Below, one piece after another: positions 31,145 through 39,656 of a DNA stretch of 47,926 nt. A program made the translations under genes and the position numbers. The notes below the pieces were generated by a model. The model was not told the origin of the DNA. It saw only the letters and a program-made list of their open reading frames with translations, and did no database searches. Each line of letters begins with the position of its first letter. Position 1 is the first letter of the stretch. The stretch is from UMGS1696 sp964463375. Its GTDB lineage: Bacteria; Bacillota; Clostridia; Oscillospirales; CAG-272. Location: NCBI GenBank assembly GCA_964463375.1, contig CAYXBQ010000020.1:1-47926 (forward strand), read 5' to 3'.

Positions 31145-33217
31145 ATGGCAGATTTCAACACCAAGAGCATCCGAAATATCGTTTTACTGGGACACGGCGG
31201 AAGCGGTAAGACTTCCATCGCCGAAGCAGCCCTCTATCTGGGCAAAGCCACCGACAGACTTGGAAAGATCACAGATGGGAATACCGTCTGCGACTATGAT
31301 GCAGAAGAGATCAAGCGCGGCTTTTCCCTGACCCTGACCATGGCACCCGTGATCTGGAATGACATTAAGGTCAACTTCATCGATACCCCCGGCTTCTTAG
31401 ACTTCCAGGGCGAGGTTTGTGCCGCTACCCGTGTGGCCGATGCCGGCATCATCGTACTGGACGGCAAGGCAGGCGTGGAAGTGGGCGCAGAGCTGGCATG
31501 GGACAAGGTAAACGAGGCCGGCATCCCCAAGGCCTTCTTTATCAACAAGTGTGACGATCCCGAAGCGGATTTCGAAAGAGTATTCAACCAGCTCAACGAG
31601 CAGTTCGGCACCGCTGTCTGCCCGGTACTGGTACCGGTGAAGGACGGCAAAAAGGTCACGTTCCTGAACCTGATCCAGAGAAAGGCATACACCTTTGACG
31701 ACAAGGGCAAGAGAAGCGAAGCAGACTTCACCCCCGCCCAGGAGGATATCGCTGCCGGCTACGCAGAGACCCTGAACGAAGCGCTGGCTGCCACCAGTGA
31801 AGAGCTGATGGACAAGTATTTTGACGAAGGCGTGATCACACAGGAAGAAGCTGTAGAAGCGCTGCACCAGGGGATCATCGACGGTTCCATCGTGCCGGTA
31901 TTCTCCGGTTCTGCTGTGAACCTGTGGGGCGTGAACTTCCTGCTGGATACCATCGCCGACTCCTTCCCCCGCCCGACCGCTCGTAAGGTAGAGCATCTGG
32001 TGGACGGTGACGAAATGACCGATACGCCCATCCAGGCCGACGGCGAATGCGCACTGTTCGTATTCAAGACCATCGCCGACCCGTTCGTTGGGAAGATGTC
32101 CTTCTTCAAGGTCATGAACGGCGAGCTGACGGCCGATATGACCCTGAAGAACACCAACACCGGCGTCATGGAAAAGATGGCGCACATCTACACCATCCGT
32201 GGTAAGAAGCAGACCGAAGTGACTGCACTGGCTTGCGGTGACATTGGTATGATCGCCAAGCTGGCCGGCACCAACACCAACGATACCCTGACCACCGGTG
32301 CGGATATCCAGTATAAGAAGATCACCTTCCCGAAGCCCTATATGACCCAGGCCATCATGCCCGCCGCCAAGGGGGACGAAGACAAGATCTCCGTGGGTAT
32401 CGCCAGACTGCTGGAAGAGGATCCCACGCTGGTATACGAAAACAATGCCGAGACCAAGCAGATGACCCTGTCCGCTATGGGCGACATCCACTTTGCTGTT
32501 GTCGTTTCCAAGCTGAAGAGCCGCTTTGGTACCTCTGTAGAGCTGACCACGCCCAAGATCGCTTATCGTGAGACCATCAAGGGTACGGCTGACGTAGAAG
32601 GAAAGCATAAGAAGCAGTCCGGCGGCTCCGGTCAGTATGGTCACGTCAAGATGCGCTTCTCCCATGGCGAGGCAGAAGGTCTGACCTTCACCCAGTCCGT
32701 TGTGGGCGGCACCGTGCCGAAGAACTTCTATCCCGCTGTAGAAAAGGGTCTGCAGGAAGCTATGCTCAAGGGTGTGCTGGCGGGTTATCCCGTGGTGAAT
32801 CTGGCCGCCGACCTGTACGATGGCTCCTACCACCCGGTAGACTCCAACGAAATCTCCTTCAAGCTGGCCGCTAAGCTGGCATACAAGGCTGGTCTGCCCC
32901 AGGCAAAGCCCGTACTGCTGGAGCCTGTTGGAACGCTGCACGTGACCGTACCGGATTCTCTGGTGGGCGACGTGATGGGCGACGTGAACAAGCGTCGTGG
33001 TCGTGTGCTGGGGATCAATCCTGCGGATCACAAGTCCGGTTACACGGTTGTAGAAGCCGATGTGCCGAAGGCAGAAATGATGGACTACACCATCTCCCTG
33101 CGTGCCATGTCCCAGGGCCGTGGTGCCTACGACTTTGTAGTGGACCGCTACGAAGAGGTGCCCGGCAACATCGCCCAGAAGGTCATCGCCGATGCGGACA
33201 ATTCTGACGAAGACTGA
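31145..33217 (+). CDS. Elongation factor G-like GTPase (FusA2-type)
   Basis: A 690-aa translational GTPase paralogous to EF-G. The G domain has the P-loop GHGGSGKTS (16-24), switch I region EEIKRGFSLTLTMAP, DTPGF (80-84) and NKCD instead of the usual NKMD. Domains II to V follow, including the domain IV stretch QSGGSGQYGHVKMRF and the domain V end. The divergent switch I (RGFSLT rather than RGITI) marks it as the EF-G-like group rather than canonical FusA, and no rpsL/rpsG/tuf neighbours are present. Members may act in translocation under stress or in ribosome rescue; the role is not settled. AAAGGAG site; the codon use is strongly biased, suggesting high expression. Confidence 0.9.
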   Translation: MADFNTKSIRNIVLLGHGGSGKTSIAEAALYLGKATDRLGKITDGNTVCDYDAEEIKRGFSLTLTMAPVIWNDIKVNFIDTPGFLDFQGEVCAATRVADAGIIVLDGKAGVEVGAELAWDKVNEAGIPKAFFINKCDDPEADFERVFNQLNEQFGTAVCPVLVPVKDGKKVTFLNLIQRKAYTFDDKGKRSEADFTPAQEDIAAGYAETLNEALAATSEELMDKYFDEGVITQEEAVEALHQGIIDGSIVPVFSGSAVNLWGVNFLLDTIADSFPRPTARKVEHLVDGDEMTDTPIQADGECALFVFKTIADPFVGKMSFFKVMNGELTADMTLKNTNTGVMEKMAHIYTIRGKKQTEVTALACGDIGMIAKLAGTNTNDTLTTGADIQYKKITFPKPYMTQAIMPAAKGDEDKISVGIARLLEEDPTLVYENNAETKQMTLSAMGDIHFAVVVSKLKSRFGTSVELTTPKIAYRETIKGTADVEGKHKKQSGGSGQYGHVKMRFSHGEAEGLTFTQSVVGGTVPKNFYPAVEKGLQEAMLKGVLAGYPVVNLAADLYDGSYHPVDSNEISFKLAAKLAYKAGLPQAKPVLLEPVGTLHVTVPDSLVGDVMGDVNKRRGRVLGINPADHKSGYTVVEADVPKAEMMDYTISLRAMSQGRGAYDFVVDRYEEVPGNIAQKVIADADNSDED

Positions 33218-33243
33218 TCGATACTGAACGATAAAACACATAC

Positions 33244-33284
33244 AAAAAAGACCGTTTGCCGTGATCCGGTGAGCGGTCTTTTTT
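33244..33284 (+). terminator. Terminator of the EF-G-like gene
   Basis: Stem AAAAAAGACCG (33244-33254)/CGGTCTTTTTT (33274-33284). Confidence 0.9.
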
Positions 33285-33371
33285 GGTTGGGATAAAACTA
33301 TGCGACTGTGAAAACTGGTGAAAAAGTGCGAAGGTTTTGCGAAAAAATCGTGAAAAAGTTCTGTATGCCCC

Positions 33372-33400
33372 TTGACAAACGATGAGAAATGTGGTATAAA
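33372..33400 (+). promoter_or_regulatory. SigA promoter of the first surface protein gene
   Basis: TTGACA (33372-33377), 17-bp spacer ending in TGG, TATAAA (33395-33400). Confidence 0.85.
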
Positions 33401-33462
33401 TATATCGAACCGAATTGGAATTATCGGTGAATTTTGTATTTTATGATCATTGGAGGTACCCT

Positions 33463-34155
33463 ATGAAGAAACTGCTTTCGTTTATGTTCGTCTGTCTGCT
33501 TTGCACTGCGCTGCTGCTCCCGGTTGGCGCAAAGGACTGGGTATCGGATACCTTCACGTCCAGCTTTGAAGCAGCACCGTCCTGGTATGACGATGCCACA
33601 GTGGTGGAGTTCGAGGATTACTATGAAGAAGGCGTGACCAATGCCCGTGTCGGTGATTACTACGTGTACCTGAAGAACGATGGCAAGGGCGACTTTATCG
33701 TCGAATTCGAGGTAGAGGAAGACGGTATCTATGACATCGGCGTGACCCTGATGGGCTGGACCAAGAGCGTGCCCCGTTCCACCAACGTGACTATAGATGG
33801 CGCACCCAACATCTATATGATGTTCGACTATGCAGATGACAGTACCCAGCAGATCCCCCAGTACCTGACCGGGCTGCAGATGGAGCTGACCAAGGGCAAG
33901 CATACCTTCACCATGTCCCTGGCATCCGATTTTGACGACAGCACCGTAAAGAGCCTGTACTACGACAACTTCTTCTTCCACAAGGCATCCGACATTCCGG
34001 TAGAGACCGAAGCACCGGAGACCGCGGCAGAGACCGTTGCGGAAGCACAGGTAGCAGAGCCCGCAAAGGCACCCCAGACCTTTGACGCCGGCGTGTTCGC
34101 CGTGATCGCTGTGGTGACCGCACTGGGCGGCTATGCAGCTTCTAAGAAGAGATAA
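33463..34155 (+). CDS. Secreted surface protein with CBM-like domain and APQTFDAG C-terminal anchor
   Basis: A 230-aa protein: a signal peptide (about 1-23, MKKLLSFMFVCLLCTALLLP, cleaved near GAKD) and a single beta-rich domain of about 35-180 similar in pattern to CBM6/CBM35-type modules (YVYLKNDGKGDFIVEFEVEEDGIYDIGVTLMG). There follow an acidic Thr/Ala/Glu linker (about 185-205), then APQTFDAG, a hydrophobic helix and SKKR at the very end. That three-part tail resembles cell-wall sorting signals, but the motif is not LPxTG. It probably binds a glycan at the cell surface. GGAGG site; own promoter and terminator. The ending is shared with the next gene. Confidence 0.8.
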   Translation: MKKLLSFMFVCLLCTALLLPVGAKDWVSDTFTSSFEAAPSWYDDATVVEFEDYYEEGVTNARVGDYYVYLKNDGKGDFIVEFEVEEDGIYDIGVTLMGWTKSVPRSTNVTIDGAPNIYMMFDYADDSTQQIPQYLTGLQMELTKGKHTFTMSLASDFDDSTVKSLYYDNFFFHKASDIPVETEAPETAAETVAEAQVAEPAKAPQTFDAGVFAVIAVVTALGGYAASKKR

Positions 34156-34178
34156 GCATTCGCTTTATAAAATGTATC

Positions 34179-34214
34179 GATCCCTGTATCCCATTTGGAT
34201 ATGGGGATCTTTTG
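34179..34214 (+). terminator. Terminator of the first surface protein gene
   Basis: Stem GATCCC (34179-34184)/GGGATC (34204-34209) with inner TATCC/GGATA pairing, followed by TTTT. Confidence 0.8.
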
Positions 34215-34269
34215 CATTTATAAAATAGAAAAAAGTTGGCATTTTCTCTGGAAAATCATGCAAAAACCA

Positions 34270-34298
34270 TTGACAAATCCGGCTTGGAGTGGTACAAT
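34270..34298 (+). promoter_or_regulatory. SigA promoter of the second surface protein gene
   Basis: TTGACA (34270-34275), 17-bp spacer ending in TGG, TACAAT (34293-34298). Confidence 0.87.
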
Positions 34299-34370
34299 GT
34301 AACTATCCAATTCTATGAACGCCGATCCATGTATTGGCGTATCTTTTCAGAATCTTAGGAGGAAAACAAG

Positions 34371-35504
34371 ATGAAAAAGTTTTTGACTCTCGTGCTGGCG
34401 ACTGTGATGACCGTTGCTTGTGCGCTGGGTGCTGCTGCCGGTTGGTGTGACGAAGTGTTCGCCGATGTGGAATTCTCCGCTCTGGCTACCTACGGCTCCG
34501 ACGTGCTGGGCACCTACCAGATGCGTGGCTTTGCGACCGACCCCAACGGCAAGTACTACTTCGGTGGTAACCTGCAGGGCGGCCCTACCATGTACAAGTT
34601 CAACACCAAGGGTGAGATGGTGGATTCCTACCAGTTCACCACCGATCCCGGCTCCTATGTGAAGGCCATCACCTGTGACGACCGTGGCTACGTGTACAAC
34701 GGTATTGCCAATGCCGCCAACAACGGTGCGTTCTTCTTCTCCATCTGCGACATGGAGACCCTGACCGAGCAGTCCTATGTGGAAGTAAAGATCGATGGGA
34801 AGATCGGTGTCAACGGTGTGGGCGTTGCCAATGTGGACGGCAAGTACATCCTGTCCCTGATCTGCAACTACGAGACCAACCGTATGTATTTCTTTGACGT
34901 GACCGACGTGAAGAAGCCCACCGAGATCAGCCATTTCGACCTGACCGAGGTTTGCGGCGTGGCCGAAGGCGGCAACTGCGCTATGGACTCCCAGGGCAAC
35001 GTATACTTTGCAGCGCTGAAGTACGACGGCAGCAAGGGCGACACCCTGATCAAGTGCGACATGAGCGGTAACATTATCGAAGAACTGCGTCTGCCCGAGC
35101 CTTGGGGCGTGTCCGTGTATGCGGATGAATACGTTGTGGTCGGCTGCCGGAACAAGACCGAATCCATGGTATATGTTGTGGATGCCGAGACCATGACCAC
35201 CGTTGGCGAATACCATCCCACCGATGCCATCGTAGACTCCGGTTTCTCCGGCGTGGGCATCATGAACGACCGTATCTACGCCTGCGACCACTCCGGTTCC
35301 GATACCATTTACGTTTCCGAGGCCCTGCACATCCCTGCTAAGCCGGAACCGGTCGTAGAGACCGAAGCCGCTGCCGAAGTGGTGGATGCTGCTGCCGAAA
35401 CGACTGCTGTTGTAGCCGCTCCCCAGACCTTTGATGCTGGTGTGATCGCTGCTGTATGCGCCATCGTTTCCGCCGCCGGGTACGCTGTTTCTAAGAAGAG
35501 ATAA
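34371..35504 (+). CDS. Secreted beta-propeller-like surface protein with APQTFDAG C-terminal anchor
   Basis: A 377-aa protein with a signal peptide (about 1-24, ending ALGAAAG). The body of about 30-320 is made of repeating strands in the style of NHL/SMP-30-type propellers: MRGFATDPNGKYYFGG, AITCDDRGYVYNGI, GNCAMDSQGNVYFAA, VSVYADEYVVVG. An Ala/Glu/Thr-rich linker leads to APQTFDAG, a hydrophobic segment and SKKR. The ending is almost the same as that of the previous protein (33463-34155), so both probably go to the same place on the cell surface. AGGAGG site. Ligand or enzymatic role unknown; no catalytic motif is apparent. Confidence 0.8.
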   Translation: MKKFLTLVLATVMTVACALGAAAGWCDEVFADVEFSALATYGSDVLGTYQMRGFATDPNGKYYFGGNLQGGPTMYKFNTKGEMVDSYQFTTDPGSYVKAITCDDRGYVYNGIANAANNGAFFFSICDMETLTEQSYVEVKIDGKIGVNGVGVANVDGKYILSLICNYETNRMYFFDVTDVKKPTEISHFDLTEVCGVAEGGNCAMDSQGNVYFAALKYDGSKGDTLIKCDMSGNIIEELRLPEPWGVSVYADEYVVVGCRNKTESMVYVVDAETMTTVGEYHPTDAIVDSGFSGVGIMNDRIYACDHSGSDTIYVSEALHIPAKPEPVVETEAAAEVVDAAAETTAVVAAPQTFDAGVIAAVCAIVSAAGYAVSKKR

Positions 35505-35524
35505 GCTAAGCAAATTTGCATAAG

Positions 35525-35558
35525 AAAAAGGCATGGTTTTTGCGACCGTGCCTTTTTT
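35525..35558. terminator. Bidirectional terminator between the propeller gene and the transglutaminase-like gene
   Basis: Stem AAAAAGGCATGG (35525-35536)/CCGTGCCTTTTT (35546-35557): T-tailed on both strands. Confidence 0.85.
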
Positions 35559-35565
35559 GTGTTTC

Positions 35566-36696
35566 TTACATCTGCCAAAATGCTGCATCGTTGGTGACAA
35601 AATGCGCTCTGTCGGAAACCTTGAAGTTTTCCACAGGATAGTCTTTCGGCACCAGCGTGATGTACGGGTGACCCTCCACATCGTGATCCACGCATTCCTT
35701 GTGTAGGGTACACCGGGCAAAGCGCAGGGTGTTTTTCGTCATGTAGACCCGGTAGTCCTCGAGATCAAAGCTGCCGCCGTTGTAGCCGGCTGTGGGATTG
35801 GGGAAGAAGGGTTCGCCCTGGATGAGCATCTCCCGTAGCCGTGGCAGGGAAACGTAATCGCCGTTTTTGTCCGTCAGGTACAGCCGGAAAGTGGGGTCGA
35901 ACAGGATGCGGCTGCCGGAGGGAAGGAGGCAATCCACCACCACGTGGCAATCGTCGAAGGGCTCCTCGTAGGGCATACAGGTGACGTGCTGGGCTTTGAT
36001 CTGGCTATAGCGCAGGAAGGATGCCAGCATCAGTGCCAGTCCCCGGCAGTTGATCTTCATGTCGTTGCGTTCGCAAAACCGGATCATGTCCGGGATCCCT
36101 CTGCCGCCGCCCATGCCACCGGTGCCGTTGTGTCCAAAATGGTCGCACACCAGATCCAGCAGCCGGAATGCGGTCTCGTCCGTGGGTTCTGTCCATGGGG
36201 TGACGTAGTCCTCATAGTTGTATTTCACCAGCAGCGGCGGTACCTTCTTGCCCCGTGTCAGCTCTTCGAGTGGCCATTCGTCGGTGTAGGGGAAGGCAGA
36301 ATTCCGGTCGTAGGCGGCATAGCGTTTCAGCACATCGATGCGCTTTTCGTCCGTGCCGGGTACGTAGATCTTTGTGGGGCGATAGACATAGGGCTCGTCC
36401 ACCGGTGTGTGGGACTGGCGCAGGTAGGTGACCGGGGTCTCCTTGCCAAACTGGGTATAGTAGCCCACTAAGGTGTCGGTGTCGGGATCGTGGCGCACAT
36501 GGTAGACCATGCGGTAGTGCTCGTCGTTGATCTCGTAGCAGAAATAGCCGTCCTTTTCATAGACGCAGTTGGGATCGAAGTTGTAGTAGCCGCTGGAGGT
36601 GAAGGTCATTTTCATCCGCAGCGGTTCTTCGTCAAAGATGTTCAGCGTTTCTCCCAGCGCTTCCTTGTACCAGGTTCCAACCAGTTCTTTTTCCAT
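35566..36696 (-). CDS. Transglutaminase-like domain protein
   Basis: A 376-aa protein. The papain-like transglutaminase triad is visible in order: Cys in DMKINCRGLALMLASFLR, His in DDCHVVVDCLL, and Asp in RILFDPTFRLYL. The N-terminal about 130 residues form a separate region (ELVGTWYKEALGETLNIF..., a lipocalin-like SGYYNF pattern). Bacterial relatives are mostly peptidases or amidases rather than true cross-linkers. No signal peptide is seen with the chosen ATG (36696, AAGGAG 11 nt upstream). A glycine-rich GGMGGGRG lies just before the Cys motif. Substrate unknown. Single-gene unit divergent from a PHP phosphoesterase. Confidence 0.75.
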   Translation of the reverse strand: MEKELVGTWYKEALGETLNIFDEEPLRMKMTFTSSGYYNFDPNCVYEKDGYFCYEINDEHYRMVYHVRHDPDTDTLVGYYTQFGKETPVTYLRQSHTPVDEPYVYRPTKIYVPGTDEKRIDVLKRYAAYDRNSAFPYTDEWPLEELTRGKKVPPLLVKYNYEDYVTPWTEPTDETAFRLLDLVCDHFGHNGTGGMGGGRGIPDMIRFCERNDMKINCRGLALMLASFLRYSQIKAQHVTCMPYEEPFDDCHVVVDCLLPSGSRILFDPTFRLYLTDKNGDYVSLPRLREMLIQGEPFFPNPTAGYNGGSFDLEDYRVYMTKNTLRFARCTLHKECVDHDVEGHPYITLVPKDYPVENFKVSDRAHFVTNDAAFWQM

Positions 36697-36726
36697 AGGC
36701 TCATGCTCCTTTCCAGTGATATGGAT

Positions 36727-36755
36727 AGTATACCATAAATCGAGCGTATTGTCAA
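36727..36755 (-). promoter_or_regulatory. SigA promoter of the transglutaminase-like gene
   Basis: Minus strand: TTGACA (36750-36755), 17-bp spacer ending in TGG, TATACT (36727-36732). Confidence 0.87.
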
Positions 36756-36777
36756 TATAATTTGGCGATCTTGCCCA

Positions 36778-36806
36778 TGCCATTTCCGATCCGCTTGTGC
36801 TATAAT
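36778..36806 (+). promoter_or_regulatory. Probable promoter of the PHP-domain gene
   Basis: Perfect TATAAT (36801-36806) with TGC before it; the -35 at 17 bp is the weak TGCCAT (36778-36783). Confidence 0.5.
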
Positions 36807-36845
36807 GGTGGTATCCATAGAAATAGAACAAGTGAGGATGATACC

Positions 36846-37724
36846 ATGTACATAGACCAAAACGGCAAAAAATGGTTCAAGGGCAACCTGCATATGCATA
36901 CCACCGCCTCCGACGGCAGTCTCTCCCCCAAAGAAGCGGCAGAGCTGTACCGGGAGAACGGCTACGACTTTATCGCGCGCACCGATCACTGGAAGGTGGG
37001 ACCGGCAGATGAATTTGATGGGATCCTGTGCCTGACCGGGTGCGAATACAACATTGGTGCCAATCCCAGAGAAGGGATCTACCACATCGTTGGCGTGGGC
37101 ATGACGGAGGATCCCCAGATCCAGCGGGACTATACCGGACAGCAGATCGTGAACGGGATCCACGAGAAGGACGGCATTGCCATCATTGCCCACCCGGCCT
37201 GGAGCCTGAACACACCGGAGCAGATCCTGGCCATCCACCGGGATACCCCCTTTGACATGACGGAGATCTTCAATTCCACCTCCGATATGCCCCGGAACTG
37301 CCGCCCCTACAGCGGATTGATCACGGATATGCTGGCCTCTGCCGGTGTGTTCCTGCCGCTGGGTGCTGCGGACGACTCCCATTTGTACGCCGACTGGGAT
37401 CGGTGCCGCAGCTTCATTTGGGTGCAGGCAGAGGAATGCACCAGAGAGGCGATCCTTGCGGCCATTCGGGCAGGGAACTATTACGCCAGCCAGGGGCCTA
37501 AAATGGATGTGCGGCTGGTGGACGGGAAGATCGTGGTGGACTGCGACCCGGTGCAGGCGATCGTGTACTACACCGACAGCGTCTGGACAGGTCACCGCTC
37601 CGATGTCGGGGAAGCTCTGACCCATGGGGAATATACGCCCACCGGTGCCGATACCTTCGTGCGGGTGGAGGTGCAGGACAAAAACGGTCTGTGGGGCTGG
37701 AGCCAATATATACAGGTCAAATAA
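36846..37724 (+). CDS. PHP-domain phosphoesterase
   Basis: A 292-aa protein of the PHP superfamily. The metal-binding motifs appear in order: NLHMHTTASDGSLSP (first HxH plus D), IARTDHW, GCEYN, IIAHPAW and DDSHLYAD. PHP proteins act as phosphatases on histidinol phosphate, 3',5'-nucleotide bisphosphates or as DNA polymerase editing domains; this stand-alone form resembles the PHP members of the YciV/TrpH-like group but has a different C-terminal beta region (VVDCDPVQAIVYYTDSVWTGH). The ATG at 36846 has GTGAGGATG upstream. It converges with nifU, sharing a terminator. The physiological substrate is unknown. Confidence 0.85.
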   Translation: MYIDQNGKKWFKGNLHMHTTASDGSLSPKEAAELYRENGYDFIARTDHWKVGPADEFDGILCLTGCEYNIGANPREGIYHIVGVGMTEDPQIQRDYTGQQIVNGIHEKDGIAIIAHPAWSLNTPEQILAIHRDTPFDMTEIFNSTSDMPRNCRPYSGLITDMLASAGVFLPLGAADDSHLYADWDRCRSFIWVQAEECTREAILAAIRAGNYYASQGPKMDVRLVDGKIVVDCDPVQAIVYYTDSVWTGHRSDVGEALTHGEYTPTGADTFVRVEVQDKNGLWGWSQYIQVK

Positions 37725-37735
37725 TTGATGAAAAC

Positions 37736-37784
37736 AAAGAGAGACAGCAGAGTGCGCCTTTTTTGGGGGTTCTGCTGTCTCTTT
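37736..37784. terminator. Bidirectional terminator between the PHP gene and nifU
   Basis: A stem of about 14 bp (37738-37751 with 37771-37784; CAGCAGA/TCTGCTG core), flanked by A- and T-rich tails, between convergent genes. Confidence 0.8.
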
Positions 37785-37792
37785 CTATCTTA

Positions 37793-38245
37793 TTATTTCT
37801 CGCAGTGTTCGCAGGAGACCTCCTTGAACTGCTCCGGGTCGTAGGCGATGCCGTTTTTGTCGTAGTAGTCCTTCAGTGCCGCCTTCACCGCTTCCTCTGC
37901 CAACACCGAGCAGTGGATCTTGTGGGCCGGCAGACCGCCTAAGGCTTCTACCACCGCCTTGTTGGTCAGCGACAGCACGTCCTCGATGGGCTTGCCCTTG
38001 ATCATCTCCGTTGCCATGCTGCTGGAGGCTATGGCAGAACCGCAGCCGAAGGTGTTGAACTTCACGTCCGTCACGATGCCGTCGTCGATCTTTAGGTAGA
38101 TCTTCATGATGTCGCCGCACTTGGCGTTGCCTACTTCGCCCACACCGTCTGCGTTCTCGATCTCCCCCACGTTCCGGGGATGCAGAAAATGATCCATGAC
38201 CACCGGGCTGTATACCGGATTGTTTGATGTAAACTGAATTGCCAT
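37793..38245 (-). CDS. nifU: Fe-S cluster scaffold protein, NifU/IscU-type
   Basis: A 150-aa scaffold protein: VMDHFLHPRNVGEIENADGVG, the first ligand Cys in GNAKCGDIMKIYL, the second in NTFGCGSAIASSSM, and the third in KIHCSVLAEEA. These three cysteines hold the nascent cluster. The C-terminal SCEHCEK adds two extra cysteines. The gene follows nifS after 26 nt with a GGAAGGAAA site, so the two make clusters together: NifS supplies sulfur, NifU assembles. Matches the stand-alone clostridial IscU/NifU length. Confidence 0.95.
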   Translation of the reverse strand: MAIQFTSNNPVYSPVVMDHFLHPRNVGEIENADGVGEVGNAKCGDIMKIYLKIDDGIVTDVKFNTFGCGSAIASSSMATEMIKGKPIEDVLSLTNKAVVEALGGLPAHKIHCSVLAEEAVKAALKDYYDKNGIAYDPEQFKEVSCEHCEK

Positions 38246-38271
38246 ATCTATATTTCCTTCCTTAATCTATA

Positions 38272-39438
<1,167 letters not shown>

Positions 39439-39458
39439 ATGATATCCTCCTGGTTGTT

Positions 39459-39483
39459 AATTCCTATCTCCTGTGTAGGTATT
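39459..39483. promoter_or_regulatory. Operator-like box 1 upstream of nifS
   Basis: AATTCCTA-N9-TAGGTATT, an inverted repeat ending in the -10 (39481-39486) of the nifS promoter. A second copy lies 34 bp upstream of it relative to nifS (39493-39517). Confidence 0.7.
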
Positions 39484-39509
39484 ATACCATATAATTCCTA
39501 TCCTGTCAA
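39481..39509 (-). promoter_or_regulatory. SigA promoter of nifS-nifU
   Basis: Minus strand: TTGACA (39504-39509), 17-bp spacer ending in TGG, TATAAT (39481-39486). Confidence 0.9.
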
Positions 39510-39517
39510 TAGGGATT
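39493..39517. promoter_or_regulatory. Operator-like box 2 upstream of nifS
   Basis: AATTCCTA-N9-TAGGGATT, containing the -35 of the nifS promoter. It shares the 11-bp TAATTCCTATC with box 1. Confidence 0.7.
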
Positions 39518-39590
39518 TAGAAAATTGGCAGGAAATTTTTGCAAAAGGGAGCGGCACACGATTTTTCCGTGAGAAAAACGCAGCAAACCA

Positions 39591-39619
39591 TTGAATTCCT
39601 ACCGGACTTATGGTATAAT
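39591..39619 (+). promoter_or_regulatory. SigA promoter of the beta-helix/Rrf2 operon, with a half operator
   Basis: TTGAAT (39591-39596), 17-bp spacer ending in TGG, TATAAT (39614-39619). An AATTCCTA half-site (39594-39601), the same as in the nifS boxes, overlaps the -35; the other half is not conserved. Confidence 0.8.
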
Positions 39620-39656
39620 ACAGATACACTATGTTTGGACCTATGGAGGAGACGAT

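Noticed and set aside
31397..33241. A 614-codon frame on the minus strand opposite the EF-G-like gene
   Set aside because: It mirrors the codon bias of the EF-G-like gene, which has a full domain match, ribosome site and terminator. The antisense protein is His/Gly/Val-rich and has no family features.
34347..35720. A 457-codon minus-strand frame opposite the beta-propeller surface protein
   Set aside because: Antisense shadow; the plus strand has signal peptide, ribosome site, promoter and terminator.
39602..39619. A full third copy of the nifS operator on the beta-helix/Rrf2 promoter
   Set aside because: Only the left half (AATTCCTA) is present; the expected TAGGNATT half does not match at any nearby spacing.
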